A program made the translations under genes and the position numbers. Of a stretch of DNA of 64,000 nt, positions 56,434 to 64,000 are shown piece by piece. Source of the DNA: Mesotaenium endlicherianum (taxonomy: Eukaryota; Streptophyta; Zygnematophyceae; Zygnematales; Mesotaeniaceae); NCBI GenBank assembly GCA_009602735.1, contig WELA01010735.1:151143-215142 (forward strand), given 5' to 3'. Numbering within the stretch: position 1 is the first letter of the stretch; every line of letters starts with the position of its first letter. The notes below the pieces were generated by a model that was not told the DNA's origin, did not search any database, and was given only the letters and a program-made list of their open reading frames with translations.

Positions 56434-58183
56434 TTGAGAGAGTTAACAATCCAAGTGAAAAGGGGATAAAAACAACCAAGTGTATCACACTTCTGATGTT
56501 TCAAGATATTTCCTCTTTCAAGCCTTACTGCTTGAAATCGTCTAGAGGACAGGTGAGGAAGCGTCACGTGGCAACGTCCAGCATGCCAACTCCTCGGCCT
56601 CTCTCGACCTGAATGTCACCGTTGCTTCACACTCTGCTTGCTGGTCTCAGTTTGTCAAAGAGACAACAAGCAAATGTGTAAGTTGCCTTCAATGAACTTT
56701 GAGCCACGCGTGGTAAACACCACACTCTAGCTGCATTAGTCTTACTTAAGATTTGATGACTTCATTCTACTTAGTTCTTGAAAGGGCAAGGCAAACATTG
56801 GAATCACCGAGACTCAACCAATGACAATGGGCAAACTTAATATACCTCAAAACTAAATTCCTCTATAAAGGCACGTACATGGCACCTATTGTCATTGCAG
56901 CAAGCCCTTACAAGCCAATAACAACATCGTGCAGAAATCAATCATAAGAGTCAAAAAATTTGTACTGTAACCCTAAGATAGCAAGAAGAATGTTTTTGCA
57001 TCACACTAATTAAGATTTTCCAAGCCATGCATTACGAGAACGTCCATATTGTCGATGGTCTCTTCTGTCTGTACTTAGGTGTGCATAACGAATCAATCAC
57101 AACAGGGCCCATGTTACACCTGCTCCACGGTGTGCTAACGAAATATATTACCTCTAGCACCCGGAATGCAAATTTCATGCATGTGACGTGGATACAAATG
57201 CATCTTCCATGCTACCTAGCATGCATCTCTAGCGAGCTCAGTTAGCTGCGAGATTGGCAAAAACTTAGCACACTGCTAATATGCCTAGATTGTCCCTATG
57301 ACAAAGACACGAACCTCCGTACACTTGACCAAGTGTACAAGTTGCATCCAAACTAAGATAGCCAACTGGCTCTGAGGCAAGTAGTTAAATTTTCTCTAAC
57401 ATCCACGTTGACTTCCCATACATCTCACACCGTCAACACACCGTACAATCATAATGCTCGATGTGCTGATTTATCTGAATCCCTTGCTGGCTCCGACAAG
57501 CCACAATCCCATAGTAAGACACGCCAAGCACCATGCATGATAACACCAAGAGCACATTCAACTCAAGCTTTCAAAGTACTCATTGGCCGCGGCTACTTTC
57601 GGACACTTAATCCTTCATAAGCCATGCAAAATAAAAGAGTCTCAAAGGAGAGCCCCTGCGTCCATAAACCCAAGCCCTCAACCCCTTTAATTATTTACAA
57701 GGCCAAATAATTTAGCAAGTTGACTTAACCTAAGTTAGCAACCACACAAGACCCGCATCCATAATTCTCAGCACCCTGACTAAACTCATCTAAAGCTTAA
57801 GCCCTAAGCTCCCACGACTCCATCAGTTACCACAAAAGCATCGTCTCACACATGGCATTCAAGCACAAGGCACATACCCAAAACCCTCCCACCACACGTC
57901 AATGTGGCAAACGAGAGCAGCCGACAATGTCACGACCAAGGTTGAGAACAGAGGCTATCGATAGGATGCCATTGTTGCTGCCGAAGCCTCTTCACATAGA
58001 AGTTGCAGCATGCTGAAGCTTGTGGCCAACGTAGTGCACTTGGACCATGGCAAGGATAACATGTCGTTAATCCATACTTGGAATCTTAAGTAAGTAAATC
58101 ATGTGCGCACACATTTTCTCAATTGCTCAACATATGCAACCATATCCCAGCTTCCTCAACCTAACTACCACACATATTATGAG
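56434..58183 (-). mobile_element. Y internal fragment (Y5) with the empty A1 site
   Basis: Alignable end to end with Y1 18687-18830 joined to 27682-29260. At 56581-56585 it has a single AGCAT where Y1 carries A1 between two copies. Non-coding. Interrupted on the right by A3. Confidence 0.85.
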
Positions 58184-58904
58184 TGAAATGAATCGACTTA
58201 CCAAATAAGCAATTAACAATTAATAAAGATCTTTATATCAGCAAGTAATTTTTATGCTATTTTCCGTTAACTGGTTAAACGGCGAAGGACAACATACTAG
58301 CTGTGAATAATACTCGTAAGTCAAATGCGAGTAAACTAGCATCAATAATGCAAATCAGTAAACTCATACATAAGCAAGGTTAGAAGACAGTGCGTGTCAA
58401 TGGCTTCTTGCCTTGGATTCAGATCTCTCTCAGTAAGCTGTACAAGAGAGTTGGCCTCGTTTCCGAATGCCGAACTCGAGAGCAATGCCTAGCATATGTA
58501 CATGGAATGAGTTTACTGTTCAACGATCAGTGCGATGGCACCGCCTACCCGGGAGTTAACCACGTTGGTAGGACCTCGGTTAACCAAATCCACCGCCATC
58601 TCCCATCATCCCGAATCGCCATCCATCATAGGGATGTCATCTGGCCATTCATCTAGTACACCACACTTAGATGCATATCCAGGCAGTTTGCTGCTACCGA
58701 GTACGGAAGTCAGCTGGCTGTCAAAGAATGTGTCAGCAAGCTGACTTAAGGTGACCTGAGCCTGCTACTTCGGGCCGAGTCATAATACTGATATTAAATA
58801 TAAAGTCCAGCAGACTGACCATTAAGTAGAGTTCAGCAGGCTGCACTTATTTAACTATATTATTTAAATGAATATTATGTCAACCAATATACTGATTCAT
58901 TACA
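58184..58904 (-). repeat. A3 3' LTR
   Basis: 721 bp, clearly the family A LTR in reverse (same TATA region, same TSD-type tips) but with more differences from A1 than A1's two LTRs have from each other. Confidence 0.88.
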
Positions 58905-58989
58905 ATCCCTCCAACTTATCATGTTGTCGCCTCGACAACACTAACACAAATAACAGCGTGCTGTCCTTTCCTTCCCCATCCTGCTGCCA

Positions 58990-60660
58990 TTAGGAGGGAG
59001 ATGTCCCTGAGGTTCTATACTCGGGGGAGCCAGACCTCCTCCTGTCTTGGGGTCTTTGGAAGCCTGTCAGAGAGGGAGGTTCCGTGTAAGGACCCCGCGG
59101 AGAACGCAGTAATTGGGTTGTTTCCTCCTGCACAGTCTGGAGGGAGGCAACCTTCTCCTGGGCAGCCCTCAAACTGACAGGTACGTATACCGGCATCCCA
59201 GAAGGATGTTGCATGACATGAGCCAAGAGTACATGCCCTTTCTGCGAGGGAGATGCTGGCAGGCCTCTGGCTATCTCCCGAGCAGCCCTCCTGTCTGCCC
59301 TGTCTGACTGGGTCTCCTTGCCTGGAGATGGGGTCTGTCCTCTGGCAGTCCCCAGCCAAGTGATATCCTCCTCTTCAGCGAGTTGCTGCATGGCCAACCC
59401 CGTCTTCTCCCTTATAGGGGATGTGGCAGGCGTCAGGATCACGGCGGGGCTAGTGTCCTCCTCCTCGCCTTCCTCCTCGTCTTCCTCTGACTCCTCCTCC
59501 TCTCCGTCCCCGGGTTCCTCTGAGACTTCTGGGGTCTCTTCTGTCAGCTGCTCCAGCTCTTCCCGAGAAAAAGAATATTCCACTGACCTTCCTCTTTTGG
59601 GTGCCGGTGGGGGCTGCTGAGCCCGGACCGCATAGAGGTCCTTTTCCCCCTGCTTACTTGCCCATTTGGCATAAGCGTGCTTCCCTTTGGAGAATGACTC
59701 TCGGGCCCTGCTTCTGTCCCCCTACATCTCCTGGCTCATGCAGTCTCTGACTCCATCCAATCTTGGGTCCCAAGCCGCAATGTGAGGGGGCAATACTATG
59801 TTCCCCTTTAGGTCTGTCAGGAAATCCTCATCCGTCGCCTTGTCATTCTGCTGGTCCCTCATGTTGATGGTCATCCACCGCCAATCGGTGGGCTTTTGAA
59901 AGAAGGCAGGGTCTGTCCTTTTAAGAGTACAAGGGTACCAGTGCCCTGCAAAGTCCAGCTGACTGGTTTCCCTGGCCACGAATTCCCAGCTCCTCCTCTC
60001 CACCTCATTGTACATGGCCTTGAACCTGTTATGGGGTGTTGAGTCCTTGAAGCTGTCCGTGTCCATGGGGATCATCCTAATGACCCTATCTGCCCCCCGG
60101 ATACCGGGAATCGAGACAGCTCCTGCTTCGTTTACTTGGGCCATTGCCTTGGCCTCTTCGATCGTATATCGTACCATCCTGGCGTAATCGTGGTAGAGGA
60201 GGAGCCCTGTGCTGACCTCAATATACTTGTCAAAGTTTTCGGATGTCTCCCCTTCCTTTTGGAGGATTTCCTTCTGCGACTCACTGCGACTTCTCTGGGC
60301 ATACTTGAAGGCCTCCTCCAGTAGATCAAAGCCCTTGCCCAGCACTGTGTAGCGGTAGCTGCTGACTCTCCTCTGTTCTTCTTCTTCAGCCTGCTGCTTC
60401 CGCTTCTCCTCAGCTTGCCTCTCCTCCTCTGCTTTCTTGGCCTCCTCTGCAGCTTTTCTGTCCATTTCTTCCTGCCTCAGTCTGGCCTGTTCCTCCTCCT
60501 CCTTCTTCTTTTGTGCCTCCCGCTGTTGTTGGAGTCGTTGTGATTCCCGAGCGGAGATGGAAGATGATTCGATGTCTCCACGAAATTGCAAGTATTCTGC
60601 ATGTGCCTCTTCCGCCCTTCTCTTCCTCTTGAGTTCCGACGTTTGAGTCATCCTGCTCAA
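58990..60660 (-). pseudogene. A3 ORF3, diverged version
   Basis: Same architecture as A1 ORF3: charged coiled coil, SSYRYTVLG, SIPGIRGADRVIRM, DSFKD, YNEVERRSWEFVARE, HWYPC, PTDWRWMT, LPPHIAAWDPRL, acidic patch, GHVLLAHVMQHPSGMPVYV. By eye only about half of the residues in the globular part match A1, while the neighbouring pol is nearly identical. AG precedes the start codon here too. Broken. Confidence 0.8.
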
Positions 60661-60844
60661 TCATAAACATAATGCAGTTAGTGAAGTCATGATATTTTGC
60701 CGCTACTGAGTGCCCTTGATGAAAAGGGACGCGATCGGGAGAGTTCCTAGAGTGGATTACCTGGTGTGAGCAAATATAAGGAAGAATTGAGTTTGGGAGC
60801 AAGTGAGTGTGAGCGCAGGTTGAGTGTGTAATATGGTGATCAAA

Positions 60845-60955
60845 GACTACCACTCCCTCCAACTTAAATTTAAAGGTGGGCTGCCTGTCACAACTGTCAC
60901 TAACTGTCACATCCCCCTCCAACTTATATGGAGACAGGACCTCCTGTCACCTTCC
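60845..60955 (-). promoter_or_regulatory. A3 double polypurine/hairpin modules
   Basis: Two TTAAGTTGGAGGG/ATAAGTTGGAGGG-type motifs (complement at 60855-60867 and 60915-60927), the second next to the GACAGG...CCTGTC hairpin. A1 and A2 have one here. Confidence 0.55.
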
Positions 60956-60975
60956 CGTGTCAACTGAAATGACTG

Positions 60976-63900
60976 TTAGGGAGGTGCCCCAGCCGCCCGA
61001 AGGTGGAACCGTTTCAACGCCCCTTTGGCATTGGTCAGCTGATCTTTAAATTCCCAAGTGTCCCCAGAGGCATCGTAACCCTTCCATCGGATGAGGTACT
61101 TCATGACATATTTAGACGATCGACGGACCGAGCGAGCGTCTAAAATCTCATCGACCTCATATTCCTCAGGGTCGCCGTCCCGGACAGCGGGGACCGGTCC
61201 CGGTTGGACAGGTAACCGACCTGTGAACAGTGTATCACCTTTGATGTATGGTTCCAGGAAGGAGACATTAAAGACCGGGTGACCCTTGTAGTCCGCTGAC
61301 ATGTTTAGTTTGTAAGCATTCTGATCGACACGACGTACGATCGAATATGGACCGACCTAGACAGGGCCAAGCTCTTTCTTGACCACACCAGGGAGGTACA
61401 GGTGCTGAGAATGCAGTTTGACTTAATCGCCATTAGAAAATGTCAGCTCCCGTCGGTGTTGATTAGCGTATGTTTCTTGGTTTTCTTTGGCTTTGTGCAG
61501 GTTTTGTTGGACTTTTGATAGGGTGTCAGCAAACTCCTGAGTTAACTGGAGGGAGACCGGATTGTCAATCCCTTCAGGATGAGTTAAAGACTCCCCCAGT
61601 ACATCTGAAGGAGACTTAGGGACTCTACCCAGGCTGAGTTCAAAAGGAGTCTTGCCCGTTGACGCGTGCACCGGACTGTTGATCGCAAACTGAATTTGAG
61701 GCAACAGGTCATCCCAATTGTCTTGTTTTTGGTTAATATATGCTCTCAGCACCTCCTGCAAAACTCGGTTAGTTCTTTCAGTCTGCCCATCAGTCTGAGG
61801 GTGGTTTGCTGTGCTGAGCAGCTGTTTGACTCCCATTAACCCCATTAAAGCTCTCCAGAACTTAGAGGTGAATTTTGAGTCTCTGTCTGAGATGATATTA
61901 GAAGGGAGCCCATGTTGGCATACTACATGGTTGTAGAACTGTCTCGCTGTTTCAAGGGCAGTGACTTTGACGGTTGTGGGGATAAAAATGACCATTTTTG
62001 TCAGTTTATCCACGAGTACCAGTATTGAATCGTGCCCATTGGCAGTTCGTGGTAGTGAAACCACCCAGTCCATGGATATAGTTTCCCAGCGTCCAGCTGG
62101 GATGGGCAGTGGTTGCAAGAGACCTCCGGATGGTGTGTGCCGAGACTTATTTCTCTGACACTGGTCACAGGACTTGACATATTTCAAGACCTCCCGAGGT
62201 AACCCCTCCCAATGATAACGTTTTGCCAATTTGCCAACAGTTTTGGCCTGCCCCAAATGTCCACCCAGGAGACTGTCATGCGCTTGACTCAGTAATAGAG
62301 ACCTTTTTTCCAAGTTATTAGGAATGACCAGCTTCAACCTGCCTGAAGTGGTTTCAGTCACCCAGACCCCTCCCTTGAGCTTATACACGAGTGCAGTAGC
62401 ACGACACACACCAGTAGTGGGGCTGGGCTCAAATGTTGGGTCAGAAAGGTAGGCTTTCCTAAGTTGTTCTAGGAAGGACTTTTTCACCTTTAGTGAAGTG
62501 AGTGCACACAGGACTTTATCTACAGCATGCTGACTAAAGTTCCTTTCTTGCAAGTCAGGTCTTCTAGAGAGTGCATCAGCAGGATTCAACTTCCCTGGTT
62601 TGTAGTCGATCTAGACTTGGAACTGCTCCAGCATCTGGCTCCAGCGGTTCTCCCTCCTCGACAGCTTGGACTTCTTCTGAAAGTGGGTCAGAGCTAGATG
62701 ATCTGTAATCACCTTAAAAGCTTTACCATGTAAGTATGCTCTCCACTGTTTGAGTACATGAATGATAGCTAGCAGCTCTTTATCATGCACTGAGTAATTA
62801 ATCTCCGCTGGATTAAATTTCATAGACTCATACAACACAGGATGCCACTCCTGCCGTACCTTACCATCCTTTGTGGTTTTGTCAGCAGGCTGCAACAAAA
62901 TAGCACCCATGGCAAAGTCAGAGGCATCAGTAACCACCTGCACCGGTTTGCTGGGGTCATACACGGCTAGCACTGGGGCAGAACAAAGGGCATCTTTAAG
63001 GGTCTGGAAGGCAGCCTGCTGCTCTTCCCCCCACACATACCCGATGTCTTTCTTAGTAAGGTCAGTCAGTTTACTGGCCTTTGTGGAATAATTCTCAATA
63101 AATCTCCTATAGTAGTTAGCCAACCCGAGGAAGGATCTAACTTCAGAGACAGACTGTGGTACCGGCCAGACCCTTATGGTCTGAACTTTCTTAGGATCCA
63201 CACTGATGCCCTCCTTACTGACAACGTGGCCTAAGAATTCAATACTTTCCTTAAAGAAATCACACTTGGTCATTTCAGCATACAAGTAATTTTTCCGCAA
63301 AGTGTCCGGGACTGTCTTTAAGTGTTCAGTGTGCTGAGCTTCATCTCTAGAGAAAATTAAAATATCATCCAGGAAAACTTGCACAAAATTATCCAAATAA
63401 GGTTTGAAAATGTCATTCATAGCACCCATGAAGGTAGCAGGAGCATTAGTCAGTCCAAATGGCATCACGTTGAACTCATAGTGTCCATAACGTGTGCGGA
63501 AGGCAGTCTTGTGTTCATCCCCCTCAGCAATTCTGATTTGATGATAACCACTCTTGAGATCTATCTTACTGAAAACCTTAGCACCAAACAGGGTATCAAG
63601 CAAGTCCTTGATTCTGGGTAAAGCATACTTGTTCTATACTGTAATTCTGTTCAGGGCTCTGTAATCCACACGCATTCGCAAACTGCCATCCTTTTTCTTA
63701 ACAAATAGGATGGGTGCGCCGTACGGTGATTTACTGGGAGAAATATAACCATGTTCCTCCAACTCTGCAATCTGTGTTTTTAACTCCTCACTCTCCAAAT
63801 AAGACAAGTCATAAGTGCGTTGCCAAAGTGGCTGACTCCCACGTAATAAATCAATCCTATGATCTACTTCCCTCTTAGGGGGTAGTCCTGGAGGCATATT

Positions 63901-64000
63901 AAATACATCCGTGTACTGAGCAACAATTTTTGCAGCAGTAGGGTGCTACGGTGGGCTTACCTTTTTCTCAACCACTTCTTCAGGTTGAGGAGATACCTCT
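60976..64000 (-). pseudogene. A3 pol remnant
   Basis: Chromodomain (left) through integrase, RNase H, RT to the start of RT at the right edge, almost the same protein sequence as A1 pol. Fossil with a few breaks. Confidence 0.85.

Larger units (their letters stand above)
58184..64000 (-). mobile_element. A3, family A element running off the right edge
   Basis: 3' LTR 58184-58904, hairpin and polypurine tract 58905-58939, third ORF about 59.0-60.7 kb, pol about 61.0 kb to the edge. Minus strand, inserted in Y5 after ATGAG. Broken, with roughly four or five interruptions in what is visible. gag, 5' LTR and the matching TSD lie outside the window. Confidence 0.88.

Overview
The window reads as nuclear DNA of a eukaryote of the plant lineage. 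It has one intron-rich host gene at the left edge, followed by about 57 kb of nested Ty3/gypsy LTR retrotransposons of the chromodomain (chromovirus) type. A streptophyte alga such as Chara is my best guess; this rests on general resemblance and is inference only.

Region 1 (1-6,778): a GC-rich, microsatellite-rich host gene on the minus strand. Exons at 6531-6778, 5941-6031, 3761-3961, about 2830-3091, 1034-1148 and 402-497 encode a homologue of ZUP1 (ZUFSP), a peptidase-family-C78 cysteine deubiquitinase. Its zinc finger, catalytic Cys exon and catalytic His/Asp exon are all visible. The last exon(s) lie left of the window. The exon carrying His and Asp appears twice because 852 bases are repeated exactly beside single-n assembly joins. 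Around 5.6-6.5 kb the composition drops from GC-rich to AT-rich.

Region 2 (7,702-50,394): retroelements inserted into retroelements, read from target-site duplications (TSDs). Family names used here: A = three-ORF chromovirus with LTRs of about 715-745 bp; B = chromovirus with 503-bp LTRs; C = older chromovirus with 700-bp LTRs; W = LTR of about 870 bp; Y = non-coding, LARD-like element with LTRs of about 1.1-1.3 kb. A decayed B copy (7702-14030) holds a W solo LTR, a small DNA transposon and a C solo LTR, which itself holds a Y solo LTR. Then a W LTR (about 15,790-50,394) was split by a Y element (16160-49847). That Y element was hit twice by family A (A1 18831-27676, which looks whole; A2 30377-49256, broken). 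A2 was in turn hit by a B element (30625-37229) and a piggyBac DNA transposon (45153-48487).

Region 3 (50,395-64,000): a decayed C element split by a Y solo LTR and a B solo LTR, then a Y internal fragment that keeps the empty site of the A1 insertion, then the 3' half of a third A element (A3, minus strand) running off the right edge.

The most unusual biology is in family A. It carries a conserved third ORF after pol (566 codons in A1) that is neither envelope-like nor recognisable to me. It also carries a repeated hairpin-plus-polypurine module and a textbook -1 slippery site between gag and pol. The ORF3 of A3 is far more diverged from A1 than the adjoining pol is. The non-coding Y family shares LTR tips, hairpin and polypurine tract with family A, as expected of a parasite of its machinery.
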